64,000 nt of DNA from Medicago truncatula. Lineage: Eukaryota > Streptophyta > Magnoliopsida > Fabales > Fabaceae. Location of the stretch: contig NC_053044.1 of the NCBI RefSeq assembly GCF_003473485.1, positions 53,670,091 through 53,734,090 of the forward strand. Reading direction: 5' to 3'. Shown here in pieces: positions 47,822-61,200 of this stretch. The notes beneath the pieces were generated by a model. That model was given only the letters and a program-made list of their open reading frames with translations. It did no database searches and had not been told where the DNA came from. Position 1 is the stretch's first letter. Each line of letters opens with the position of its first letter. The position numbers were made by a program, and so were the translations under genes.

Positions 47822-48897
47822 TTTAACTTTTCAATCTTAAAATTTTATTTTTGAATGTCATTCTCTTTCTTGTGAATTTTTCATTCAACCTCAATTATTT
47901 CAAATTTATTTACTTTTGGTCGTGTGTGGCAAATGATAATGAAAAATTGTCAATGTCTTATGTTGGGTTGATAAATATATTCTTATTAGATATTTAAAAA
48001 TATGTGGTGTTTTTTTAATTGAATCTAATTTTTTAGTAAAATAGTTGTCCAAAGAATCTCCAACTCCTTGAGTAAACTCATAGATTTATCATACAACTCA
48101 CACTGTTTTCTATACCTTCACAGACAAAACACACAATGATTGGTTTTTTTTCCATTATCTTCTCTCATGTTCAAATCTTTTTTTCGTATCCTTTTTCTTA
48201 CTTCTAATTTCCTTTCTCTCTTCTCATGTGAGAAAGAAAAATAAACATCCCTCAATGAAACCATCATTAACCAACCTTTTTAAACATATGGTGTCTTCAT
48301 TTGATATTATTTGACTATGTCACGTAATTATGGACACAGAGAGTTGCAAACTTGAATAAAAAATGTTAATGTGTCAAGTGTGAGTTAAAATTCTATAGTG
48401 GATATAAGAGTAAATTATGAATAACATATAAGTGAGATGACTCATATACATACTACTGGCTTAAAGTTTTGTGTGAATATGTGATATCAATCTCACTTGT
48501 ATGGTATCTCTTAGTCTAATATGGTGATAAAACTCACTGTAAGATCCCTTGGAAGTCCCAAAGTTATGATGAATTGTTTTGTTAGCTTTTATATCTCATT
48601 TATTTAAAAAATTTATCCTAAATTTTGATTATTGAACGCCATTTGCTTCCATGCTATTTTTTTTATTCAACCTCCCTTATTTCAAATTCCTTCACTTTGT
48701 TCTACTGAGTTGACAAAAACATACTTATTAAAATATTTAAATTGATGTTGCGATTCTTTAATTGAGTCTAATTTGTCGTAAAATAATTACTCCAAAACTC
48801 CTAATTCTTCAACAATCCCACAAAATTACCAGCAACTCATATAATTCCATATACTCTCGTGGTAAAAGCACACACTCATTTTTTCCTTATCATTTCT

Positions 48898-51046
48898 TGT
48901 AACACCCCGTTTTCCTAACATAAAAATTTCATAAAATAATAAGAGTAAAACATCACATAAACGGGATATCACACTTCTTAAAAATCATAAATGAGGTAAT
49001 TAACTAATTATCTTTCCAAAAATCATCAACATATTAATTCAAAATTTACAGCGGATTAAATTCATTAACATAAATAACTCTTTGGCACGCAGGCCTTATT
49101 AAAATATACACAATACGTAAAGGAATAGAAAATAGCCACAAAATATTTCATCCCGTTACGTATCAGAGCATCCTAAGACTCGGTGAGGAATAAGTCACTC
49201 ACGACAACAACAACAACAACAACCTATTAACGATCACCTGCAAGTTACTCATAGGAAGAGCAACATTTCCAAGTAGAAGGGGTGAGATTTCACAAAACAA
49301 TAATATTGAGCATATAATTCAACAATTATATTTAATCAACATCAAATCATCTTAATATTCATTATAGATAGTAATATATCATTTAGCACTTCAATCATAG
49401 TTTGTATAAACAATTACAACTTCACAACTTATCAACATAAACATCATTGACTCGACAAATGCGACTCCAACTCGACTATGCAACTTAGACATCTTATATG
49501 CATGTGGTACCAATACGGAGCATCAAGCCCCTATCGTTATTTGAGTATTAATATACTCCAGAGCATCAAGCCCCTATCGCTATTTAAGTATTATTATACT
49601 CCAGAGCATCAAGCCCCCAACAAAGAACGTTGATGCATGGACTCGACTTCTTAAACATCTTAAATCGACAACTCTTGTATAATCCAATAATTTGGAACTT
49701 CATCATTTTAATCAACTTAGACCGACTCATGCAGCTTAGTTAAATAACAACAGCAACACAGTAGTATACAAAAACAACATGACATAATAATATCAAATGC
49801 AAATCAACAACGTCTCAATTATTCACATATAATTCAAGTAATGCATATATAATTATATCACAATATAACAACATCAAATCATAATCAACATCAACTTAAA
49901 CATCTTATATAATTCACATAATGCATATACAAATATATTACATTACTATCAACATTAAATCATATTATAATAGCTTCACAGATCATCAGTAATATTATAT
50001 TTAACCCTCATTCATACCCCAAGGATCAACTCACAACATGGGTTAAATACTCTTAAACACCTTAATTGAACTCATAGTACTTCTAGTTTTGAGGGTTGGA
50101 ATTATCTCATAAGTTTTGGATTAACTTAGAAACGGTTATGCTGAATTTTCATAAGGTTTCACTAAGACCTCCTTGGACTATTTTCATCATATCTCAAAAA
50201 CTAAAAATCATTTTCAAGTGAAACCAAAGCCATTGGAAATGTAACTCAATTATCTACAACTTTCATGTTTACACCGAAAGCAAATTCAAAACAGAAAAGG
50301 GTGAAAATTACGAATATTTTCAAGATTTGCCTGCCAGAAAATCGGTGGCCGATTTTGACAATCGCGGGCCGATTTTCGTCGAACCAAAGCTAGAAAATCA
50401 GCTCAGAAATCGGGGGCCGATCTTGGAAACTCGGTGGCCGATTTTGAGCTTCACAACAGTTCAAAAATCAGTTTAACAATGCGTTTTTCACTTAACAATC
50501 ACTCTTAATTCACTAGACTAAAACACAAACTCTCAAATTTGTTAGGAAACTTAACCTATGATTATTCTACAACATGAACATCAATTCTTAACACAATTAC
50601 CATGGTTTCTACACTTTTCTAATCAAACTCAACAATGGAAAACCTAATTCCCAATTCTCAAACTAAACCTCCAACATGTTAAATCTAATTATGAGAATCA
50701 CAGGCTTAAGAAGATTGAATGTTAGTCTCACCCTTACCTTAACAATGAAAATCGCAGCTCTCTAGGTGCTTCTCCCTTCTCTTGGCTTTTTCTCCAAAAT
50801 TGGTCGTACGTTCTGTTTTTCTAAACCAGGTCTTTCCTACTTATAACTCCACCATCTATCTTATCTTATTTCTCTTTCTTCCCCCAAACTTTCTAAAATC
50901 TCATAACAACCCCTAAACTCAATAATATTCTATTTTCAAATCTTATTCTATTAAATAATATAATAAGCCACTTAATAAATCACATAATCATATAAATATA
51001 TTTTAAACTTATTAAAACAATCAAATAATTCAAAGAGGGCGTTACA
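48898..51046 (-). mobile_element. gypsy-type solo LTR, 2.15 kb, with perfect 5-bp TSD
   Basis: The segment starts tgtaacaccccgttttcc and ends gagggcgttaca, so both termini show TG...CA and the inverted tgtaac/gttaca. The duplication tttct lies at 48893-48897 and 51047-51051. In reverse it reads as an LTR with a TATA-like promoter region near the middle ('cttataagtagg' at about 50833-50845). There is no interior, primer site or second LTR, so this is a solo LTR left by recombination. The perfect duplication suggests it is not very old. It splits one unit of the direct-repeat array. Confidence 0.85.
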
Positions 51047-51499
51047 TTTCTCTCATGTTAAAATTTCTTTTTTATTTATTTCTTTTTCTAGTTCATTTTC
51101 TCTATACTCATGAAATAAATGAATATAACCATCTCTTCATCAAATCCTCATCAACCAACCTTTTCTACCATTTTGTGCCTCAATATTATTTTATTTGGTT
51201 ATGTCACCAAATTACAGATGTAGAAAGTCTCACATTTAGGAGAGAGAAGTTAATTTGTCGTATGTGAGTTAAAGTTTCATATTGGATGCAAGAGTAGGTG
51301 TTCAAAAAAAAAAAGTGAGATGACACAAATAACCAATGCCTTAAAATTTTGGATGAGGATGTGGTGTTAGTTTCACTTTTATGGGTGCTTTTATCTAAAT
51401 GTGATTATCCAACTCAGTTTAGGCTCCCCCTGGAAGTCACAATATTACGATGAACTGTTTTGTTAGTTTTAGATGTCATTTGTTTAATTTTTTATCATG

Positions 51500-53750
51500 T
51501 TAAAATTTTAGTTTTCGAATGTCAATTGGTTTGACGCAATTTTTTTGTCATGTTAAAGTATTTGAAATAGAGATTAGTTTTTTTTTTTTTTTTTTTCTTT
51601 TATAAATTTAACGATAAATTTTTCAAATATGAACTATTCCCAAAAAAAAATAAAAAATGTTTTTTGTTTATTTAAAAAAAATTCAAATATTCAATAATTT
51701 TTTTTTAAGTAATCTCAATTATTTGAATTTCGATAGCACATCATTATTTCTTTGCAATATAATTTAAATTTTTTATTTCGTTTAATTAATAGCTACAATT
51801 AAGGATATTATTTAAAGAACATTTTAATTTTTTGGTTGACCTCTTTAAAAAAAAATGTATGGCCTATTAAACAACACAATTTAATATTTATAGGATCAAA
51901 CCAATTAAAATGACACATAAAATATAATTATTATAAATTATAAAAATATAATATTTCAAAATTAATGACAAATTTTATTGTTTGTAAATTAAATAGTACT
52001 TCAAAAGAAATGAAGGTAAAACATTAATAAAAAAAGTTAAAAGATTCAAATAATTCAGTTTTTTTATATGGATAGAAAAATTGAACGTTTTGAATTTTAA
52101 ACATCTTTCATTTATTTGATATAATATACTTCAATATTTGTTTGTTTCCATCTTTTTTTGGTTTAGTTGTTTCCTTTAATTAAGGGTTATAATTAACGCT
52201 ATTATTTAATTTGTTTCCGTTTTCCATCTCATCCATCAAATGAGATCTTTTCATTCTAAATAATTAAATGAGACATTTTAACCTTTATGAAATTATTTTA
52301 ATTTAAATTAAATGACATATTAATTACTCTTAAATTGCTTTATCATTATTATCCTCAATAAAAGGAAAAAAAGAATATTTGTGAACTATATAAAATTATT
52401 AAGTATACAAATATATGAAACTTTCGTGTTAATATAATTCATTTTGGCTTGTTAATAATATCAAATACGTGAAACTTAGAAAGAAAAAAAGAAAAAAGAC
52501 GACATTGAGACAAAAGATTGAAAAAATACAATTTTTTTATTGAAATTGTGCGTGAAATTGCTTGCAAATGGATGTTATTTATAATACAGATTAGATAGAA
52601 AAATTAACAATATTTTTAATAGTCCCTGAAAAAAATATTTAATAATAACTATCTAATTGACAAATCAAAGGAGAAAAAAAGTCATATATTGATTGTCAAA
52701 TAAATGAGATGAAATGACACTTAAAGACTATGTCCTATACTGTCAAAAAAAATAAAAAAAATAAACCATGATTATTGATCAATGGTTGATGGAAGCTTTT
52801 GATCCATTCTATTGAAGAAACTATGTTAAGTGAAAATCCGTCATAGTAAAACATGATGAAGTTAAGATGTCTTCTTATAAGAAAAGGTTTGTGCTAAATT
52901 AGATTTTTTTTTTTTTTGTCCAAATTAGATGATGTGAACCAATTGTATGCAACCTTTATGATGATGTTCAACATGTTCGGAGATGTGTTTAAAAGCATCA
53001 ATTAGGATTTATCAAATAAGAGCTCATGTGTAATATATCATTTGTGCAAGACAAAAGTTCATATAATAAATTTAGATAAAGACTAAATCAATTTATTGAG
53101 ATTAGTTTTTCGACATATCAATTCATTAAAAATATTCAATCAACCTAATGTATCTAAACTCTAACATCTTGATTCTATATCAAATACAAAACATTGTCTT
53201 GACTAAAAATTATATTGTTGATGTTGAACGTCTTGAAGTCATTGAATATAGAAACATGCTCTCCAATAGGATCCTGAGAAAGTAGCATCAACAATTAACA
53301 ATTAGATACAAATAAAAAAGAAAATCAACCCTATAATTTACAACTAAATGATTAAACTTCTATGCTTTTACAACACATAAAATACTTGTTATTACAAAAA
53401 AAAAATTATGGGGGAAGAGTCACATGAAAATAATGAAAAACAAATTGTCTATATATAGGAAAAAAATCAAGGCATGATCACTTTTGATTGGTTGATGAAA
53501 ACTAAATGAGTCATGGTTCATCTTGATTGGCTAATAAAAAAAATGAATGAGTCATAATTCAATTTGATTGGACGATAAGAAAGCATTAAATGAGATGAAG
53601 AATGTGAAGATGCCACGTGTTCTCTTAAAAAAAATTTAAGACAAATCTTATCTTATCTTATATTATCTAATACGAAGGTACATAATGCATGCTACTTTTT
53701 CCAAAACCCTAATGTACTTGGCGGGATTTTCTTCACCTAATTGCATTTAC
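51500..53750. other. gene-poor AT-rich spacer
   Basis: Very AT-rich, with long T and A runs. No frame over 70 residues and no clear repeat ends were found. Confidence 0.5.
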
Positions 53751-53751
53751 G

Positions 53752-54420
53752 GTATGTTTGGATGACTAAAGAAAATGTAAGGAAAGAAAGTAGTGGAAAG
53801 AAGGTTAAGGAATGAAAGTGAATAGAAAATAAGTGGAAAATAAAATGATTATTTTAGTTGTTTGGTACAAGAGAAAGTGAGAAAGATAGTGAAAAGAAAG
53901 ATAGATATGTATGTATTAAATGACATATATACCCATATATTATAGATATATGATATCTATTTATATAAGCCACAATATAATGAATAATTAGCAACGTATG
54001 CACACAAAGTAAATTACGAATCTTTATATAATAAAAATAAATTGAAGAGGCACGCATGTTACTGCTGAATGAGAAACAAATTAATAGAAGGAAATATAAT
54101 TGACAAATTCCATGGTACACCCAATATATTTGAGTGTACCGGTACACCCACTCTTTAAATTAATAGTTAAATGAGTTGTTTTGTGAAGAAAAATATTAGA
54201 AGCAAGGGCAATTCTGTAATTCTGTAATTTTAAAAGCTCAATCCAGCTTTCTTCGCAATCTGGTAGGGAAAGTATTTGACAGTGGAGCACACCCAAATCA
54301 AACTTTCTTTCCTCTCAGTCAAAGCAACCAAATGATGAAAACACGTTTTTCCATAAACTTTCCATTCTCTATGCTTTCTTTCATTAATCTATCCATTGTA
54401 CCAAACACAGCCTTAAAGCT
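53752..54420. repeat. possible fold-back element, 'gtttgg' termini
   Basis: The left end ggtatgtttggatgactaaa and the right end, reversed (ggctgtgtttggtacaatgg), are loosely inverted. Both continue into purine-rich 'gaaagaaag' runs. Inside is a small palindrome, gtgtaccggtacac, at about 54133. Boundaries are uncertain. Confidence 0.35.
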
Positions 54421-54495
54421 GAAATTTGAATTTCAAATCCAGCACTACAACTTATTTATTTCAAAACCCCATGAGCCAACTCTTTCCATTCCTTC

Positions 54496-54679
54496 TGCTT
54501 CTCCTAACATTGATTCAAGTCAATAAAGTATAATGTCTAGTGACTATATAATAGACATTATACTTTATTGACTTATTTATTGCTATGTGTGTAGGATGTT
54601 TTATATAGTCACTAGACATTATACTTTATTGACTTGAGGCCGACAAACATTACTTATGCTTCTCCTAACATTGATTCAA
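54496..54679. repeat. 35-bp perfect inverted repeat between 23-bp direct repeats
   Basis: The left arm 54516-54550 and right arm 54602-54636 are perfect reverse complements over 35 bases (core ataatgtctagtgactatat). A third copy of the right arm's inner 22 bases occurs at 54553-54574, making a hairpin with a loop of about 15 bases. Outside, tgcttctcctaacattgatt plus caa occurs at 54496-54518 and again at 54657-54679. Confidence 0.92.
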
Positions 54680-54689
54680 ACATTGTTTT

Positions 54690-55265
54690 TTTTGGTTCTT
54701 ATATCGAAGCTCACATTTGAGATTGGAATGATTCTAAATTCTAATTCTAGATAGAAACATTCAAATAATACTGTAAATACTGCGTATGAGAAACTCTCAA
54801 TTTGTTGACGAAAATTCAACCAACTCAACACATACATCTGATGATCATTATGAAGGCCTAGACAAAAGCTCTCAATCTTGTATAAACTCAACACATACAT
54901 TTGAATGTTTTGTTTCAAATAATTATGAGCACGGGTGCAAGGTCTAGTGTTTATCGAGTAAATTATTACTAAATGCGCCTATAATTATTACTATTTTAAT
55001 TTTTGACGGGATAATGAATAGTACTAGTAGATATATCGAGTAAAAAACTGAAAACGCAATAAACCGAAGATAACCGCTTAGGACAATAAAACACCTGGTG
55101 GTCTGTTAGTTTCTTGGAAGTAAGGTTTTGAAGCGAAAGAGAAGACTAGTAGAACTAAATTAAAAAACCTCTTAAGTTATTAAACCAAGAACAAGATTCC
55201 AAACTTCACTTCCAATTCAATTCAATTCCCACGTGCACTTGCGCGCGTGCGTGTTGCTCTGCTCC
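54690..55265. other. spacer and leader upstream of the KAKU4-like gene
   Basis: A further direct repeat, aactcaacacatacat, occurs at about 54825 and 54889. The stretch from about 55100 probably includes the promoter and 5' untranslated region of the gene starting at 55266. Confidence 0.45.
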
Positions 55266-58200
55266 ATGGCTTCCATTTCCGGATCTCAATCTGGAGGCAA
55301 AATGGTCCGCCTCCGCCGTACCGCCGTCGCCAGAAACCGCACTCCGTACTCCCGACCCTCTCCACCACAACCTCAGCTGGAAAGCCCCAATTGGCTTTCA
55401 CGTTTCGTCATCTCTCCTACTCGTTTCATTGCTTCTGGTGCCGGAAAGATTCTCACTTCTGTTTTGGATCTTGAATCTTCCCCTGCTTCTTCATCCTCCG
55501 CTACTTCTTCTTCTTCTTCTTATCAAGATTCTGTTGCTGGTAATTCTTCTTATAATTCTATTTATTTATGCAATTTCTACTTTCAAATTCAGTGCTAGGG
55601 TTTATTCTAACGTTTAATTCACAAATTCTTTTTATCTTGACCACGTGGACTCTAGTATAGTGTACTCAAATTCTGTAACTTTACTTGTAGTTTACCTTAG
55701 TTCGATTTATTTTGAGTATGTGTTAGATTAATTCAGTTTGTTTATTTTTTATTATTTTTTACACTTATGTTGCCATATGCTTAATTGGATTTCAAAGAGA
55801 CAAATTGCATAAAATTAATGTATTGTGAATTTTAAATATAAGTTAAATATACATGTCTTTTGGTATTTGATAAGAGTCATGCTATACACTCCTGAAAAAC
55901 CTGTTTGCTGTTCAATTTTGCAGCGGAAGTTGGTGAACTTGATGATGTAAGTTACAATCCTTTTGGAGGTGAGGCTGCATTAAAAGAGGTGAGTTATATT
56001 GTGCTTCAGATGCAATGCTTTTACTGTTAGAAAAGTAGAAATTAGTCATTTCCAATATATTATTTGTGTTTTGGTAGTTTAGTTTTGCTTTGTTTTTGGC
56101 TGGAGACATTGAATTGTTTTTCATTATTTTATGTTATTTACATGTTGATAACCCGACACGAGAATAAAATAAGCATAGCGGAGATGATGATGTTTCGTTG
56201 GATGTGTGGTAGGACTAGACGAGATAGGATGATTAGAAATGATAACATTAGAGAGAGAGTTGGGGTAGCGCGTATAGTAGAAAAGATGGTGGAAACTAGA
56301 CTTAGGTGGTGGTTTGGGCATGTAGAGTGAAGACATGTAGATTCTTTAGTAAGGAGAGTAGATCAGATGGGGGATAGTCATATCACCAGAGGTAGAGGAA
56401 GACCTAGAAGAGAAACTATAAAAAAGATCTCAAAATAAATGAGTTAAACCAAAATATGATTTATGAGAGAACATTGCGGCTTACTTTGATCCATGTAGTC
56501 GACCCCACTTAGTGGGATACGGCTTGGTTGTTGTTGTTGTTTCTTCAGTCTTCCTTATGTCTTACCTTGTGGTTCTACTTACCAACTGGCCTTTGTTAAT
56601 TTTAGAAGATTTCAGTCCTTCAACCTGTTCTCTCCAAAATGGCAGTTGAATCTGAATCATTAAACTATAATATTCAGGAATGTATTGGCTTGTGAGTTGT
56701 AATAGTACTGTAGATTATGTTTCCATTCAGTTAGAGGCAATTTTGATTGGTTGTTTCCTGTCTTTATGAGTCCCCGCTTCCATCTATACTGTACATTTGA
56801 CTTTGGTATATCTGTTGAAAGGGTGGGACATCAAAACCCAACGATTTATCCTCGAAGGAGCTCCAACCATTAGTTGCGAATAGCAAAAGCAAGCGTGCCA
56901 TTGAGCAGCTACTAATGCAGGAGACATTCTCAAGGTACTGAAGAATTTATATTGATTCTAACTTTAACATTGGATTTCCCTTTTCTGTTTCTTACTTTTT
57001 TGCACCCTTGTTGTATATTTTGGTTGAAAGTTTGTTTTATCGGCCTCTTTTGTAAACAAAGTAATTTCATCAACACTTACCGGCAGTTAGGTAAAAATGA
57101 CAGAATCCTGGTTTTATGTCTGGCCAAATTTTTTCCACGCTCCAGATGTGTAGTCTCAGCCACAAGGCAGTGTTGTTCTTAGGCTACCAGCAACTTTCCG
57201 TGCTCCATATGTCCAGTTCTAGGCATGAGAGTGTCTTGAGATCCCATATCGACTAGCGATATTGTGAGGTATTTCTTTTATGGCTTGGGCAATCCTGACC
57301 TCTTGAGCTATCTTTTTAAATTGATTTGCAAGACTTGGTAGCATCTGTCGACTTCAAAAATTTCCTCCAACCATGTACAACTCTGCTTATTTTATCTTTC
57401 GAATATTGGGAGCCTTGAAAAGATAAGCATTAAATCAGGGCAGGCAAGGAATGTATTCATGTAAATTGTACAGTGCAGCAGATATCTTGGCCTATACTGA
57501 ATTTAGAGACCTTGAGCCATATGTTCTGTGTGAACTATAGGGAGTAGAAGTGCATTTATTGTGTGCTTCACACTGTAGGATTTTATGGTTGCATGAATAG
57601 TTTCCTCTTGTTGTTCTAAATAAGATTCTCAAACAACTTAATATTTGATCAGGGAAGAAGGTGATAGGTTGATTAAAATTATAAGATCAAGAGTTGTGGA
57701 TTCTCCTGCAAATGATGATAGGATTACCAGGCCAAGGGATATATCCAACATGACTCTTGCAACCGGTAATTCTCTATATTCAAAACACAATTTTAACTGC
57801 ATTCTTTTACCTGACCATGGATTTTCATTTATTTCTTGGATACAGGCTCACCTGAACTATGTAGTGCTGCTGTTATGGAGGCAAAGAAATGGGTGCTAGA
57901 AAAGAAGTCTGGATTAGATTCAAATTCTGATTTAGGTTACCGAAGTCATAGTTTGAATTTGATCGCTTTACCTCAAGTTAGTGATTCTCTCTCTTCCCCT
58001 TTTGCTCCTTCTTCGTATAGTATATATCTTGGCAATATGAATTGATGTTAATTGTTTGTTTTTACCTATATACCTGGCTGTTATGCAGGCTCCCAAAGAT
58101 GAAGGATCTCCTGTGGATGTTGCAAAGTCATATATGCGTTCACGACCTCCATGGTCATCTCCTTCCATAGACCATACTAAGCCTCCTACACTGTCCGGAA

Positions 58201-61200
58201 TTCAGCTCTTTAAAGAAGAAACTCCACATATATTTGGTGGCAATTCTACGTCATCCTTGAAGGTGTCATTCAATGTGTTATGTATTTATTGAAATAATGT
58301 GTACATCATTTTAATACTTATTTTCTTATGAATTATTTTTGCTTTCAAACCAATGCTGCCAATCATGGATAGCGGAAAATAGCGGACTGTCAAAATTCCG
58401 CTACACAATAATGCTTTAGCGCCGTTATAGCAGCTATTTGACAACATTTTCTACTAAATAGCATATCGCGGAACAAGAGCGGTATAACACCGCCACTCTA
58501 GCTGCTATTTAACAACACTGCTTCAAACTGAACTTTTACCTTGGTCTTATCCATGTCAGCACTGGAAATATATTTAGAGAATGGTCCCTACATTTTGAAC
58601 AGACATTGCTGTTATGAAGCGGTAAACCAGACAACTTATTATTATTGAAGTTCAAATCTTGCTAACAAATTGTGATAGAGTACCAGACAATTGAATACAC
58701 AGTAGATAGAGAACAATATATGGTTGATGGAAAGGGTCTTTTTTATTTTCAATAATTTTGAACATCATTTCCTTCGGTTGTCTTCAGAAAATATAAACAC
58801 TGAATTTGGAAAATGTCAATTATGTATGATGTATGAGGAGATATCATGGTTCATGTGTGTAAATTGAGTGGAAAGGGCAATATTTTGGGACGCCCAATGT
58901 GATCTTTTAGAAGACAACAGTACACTAGAGAAATTTTGTGAGTCCCTATCTCTTAAATTTTGATTTGTATTGTCTAGAAACTCACATACTTCAACTTTAG
59001 AAAACATCATAGTTCGGTTGTAAAAGGTAAATAACATGATATCTCTTGGTAGAGTTTCTCTTGCTTTGGAATATCATTTGTCAAGAAAGTTACATGCACT
59101 GCTCCTGTCAGTCATGGCTCAGTTGTCATTAGGCTGGAATATCATTTGTCAAGAAAGTTACATGCACTGCTCCTGTCAATCAGGGCTCGGTTGTCATTAG
59201 GGGGTCATTGAGTTGCAGTATTCAATTTTTATTATCAGCTGTTTCATATTTGTTGATGCTCAATTGCAGTTTAAAAGGGATTCTTCTGCTACCGGGTCAT
59301 GGAGTATTCAGGACGAGATAAGAAGAGTTAGATCCAGGGCAACAGAGGAGATGCTTAGAACACTCCCCTCCTCAAAAATTGATTGGTCTGCACTTGCTGC
59401 AGATAGAAATAATGTCAACTCATCTGCAATTGAGGATATTGGAGCTAGGTCGGGGGGAAAAGTACACAATTTTACAAATTTAGATAAAACTGCAAACTTG
59501 GCCAGTGGATTGGGTTCTCAGGTCATTCCAGGTATGATTCTACTAGTGGGAATCCTTGTGCTTTTTTCTGATAGTCAATCCTTTTAATATAAGGACATAT
59601 TCATTTATTTTTATTACATATATATGTCTTGAATGTTTCACACTCACTTTTATTTTCCTGCCTATTTATTTTAAAAACACATAACCCGAACCTCTTGGAT
59701 GTTTTACAATTTTCTTTTGGTTTGCCTTTCAGATTTGCAGAGTAAACTGGATGGGCACCAGCCTGAATCTGTGCTGCCTGACCCAGCTAATATTATTTCT
59801 GAACAGAATCAGGTGCTCGTTTGAAGTAGAGTTTATACAACAAGCACATATTTAGGATCCCATCCCCCTCTCCCTGAAATACATTAAGCCTTGTTTAAGA
59901 TTAACCTATTTTGTGTCTTAACATTTTGTTTTTCCTTTTGTTAAGGGCTTTGTAGCTGTTCCAAAAACCAAAGGTAACAGTTTTGCTAATTGACATTTTA
60001 TTAATCACTCGCAACTACACTGAAACACCACAAAAAAAATATTTAATGCCATATATTGTCTGAATTAGAATTTTGTTTAATTTGTATGTCAAATATATTT
60101 TAGAAGCAAAACCGTTTTGTTAATTATCAATGCTTAGCTTATGTAATACTCAGAACAACTATAATTGGGCAATTTGACTCGGACACTGTTTGTTATTATT
60201 TACAAGCTGAGAAGTATGATTTAACTAGCATGCATAAATCCATTGTTCTATCTGTTGGTGCAATCTGACTAGCAGATAGAATGATTGTTCATTCATGAGA
60301 TTTATTCCCTCGTCTCTCGGTAAAAGTCTTACTTGGCTTATAAAAAACCATGTCACATAGGTACCCAAGATGACTGTCATGAAACAACTACTTCAGTGCT
60401 AAGAGATGGGTCCTCAGATAATATGCACAGGTGAGAGTATATATCATTTTGACATTTCTCTGTAAAATACTGTGATAGTACCTTCTTCTCCCTTCCTACA
60501 ACCCTACCCTAACTTTACATTTTCTATGTTTCTTTTTTCTTGTTTGATTGATGGAGTGAAAATACAGTGCATTTAAGGTCCTTTATACCCTATAATTGAA
60601 CTCATTAATCATGTTTTTGACAATTTCTTTAGGCTGTTGAGAGGATTTTTAGTTTACCTACACCACAAATCTTTCATTTGGCCCTGCTCGGTCTGAAACT
60701 TATCACAACCCTGATAACCCCTGCTTCTCAAAGTCCCTGTATTTTATTATTGTCAATTTGTCATGTTGTTATCTTTGGCTAATAGGAAAAAATTGTAAGA
60801 CTAAATGACTTGTACAGATTACAGTAACAGTTAAACATTATGTTGGGTTTAATCCTATGTCAGTGTTTATGGTTATCAAGAATCCCATGTACAGAGGTCT
60901 GGTCATGCTTTTGTGGGGGGATATCTTGCCCTGTTTGGTTATACTATTTGTCTTCTAATTTTCGTGTTTTCCTGAATGCAATAGGGATGGTAATCTTGTG
61001 AAAGTCAACGGCATCAATGATAAGCATCAGCCAGGCCCAGTTGAAGAAACTAGGGAAGGTAGGAGTTTTTAGTTCATTTGGCCCCTTATGATTAGAAAAT
61101 GCACCCAGTTGATGTTACGAGCTATTTGCAATTTATGTAGTCATGGTTGTTAATAATGTTATTGTGAATTTGTGATAAATTAAACTGTTTGGTTTCACAA

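Larger units (their letters stand above)
46340..51490. repeat. degenerate direct-repeat array of unknown origin
   Basis: A block reading 'acatataagtgagatgactcatata ... gatgtggtgt ... caactca-tgtag ... gatgaactgttttgttag ... ggatgtcatttgtttaatttt' recurs in one orientation. Anchor gatgaactgttttgttag or variants begins at 47091, 47305, 48568 and 51449; a partial unit lies near 46340-46560. After subtracting later insertions (MITE at 47350 and solo LTR at 48898), the last three are about 780 and 730 bp apart. Each full unit also has an upstream part (caaccaacctttt, ggttatgtcac). No coding frame persists. I do not recognise the family. Confidence 0.7.

Noticed and set aside
46340-51490. A tandem gene cluster
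   Set aside because: The recurring block has no conserved frame in any of its copies; it is a non-coding repeat.
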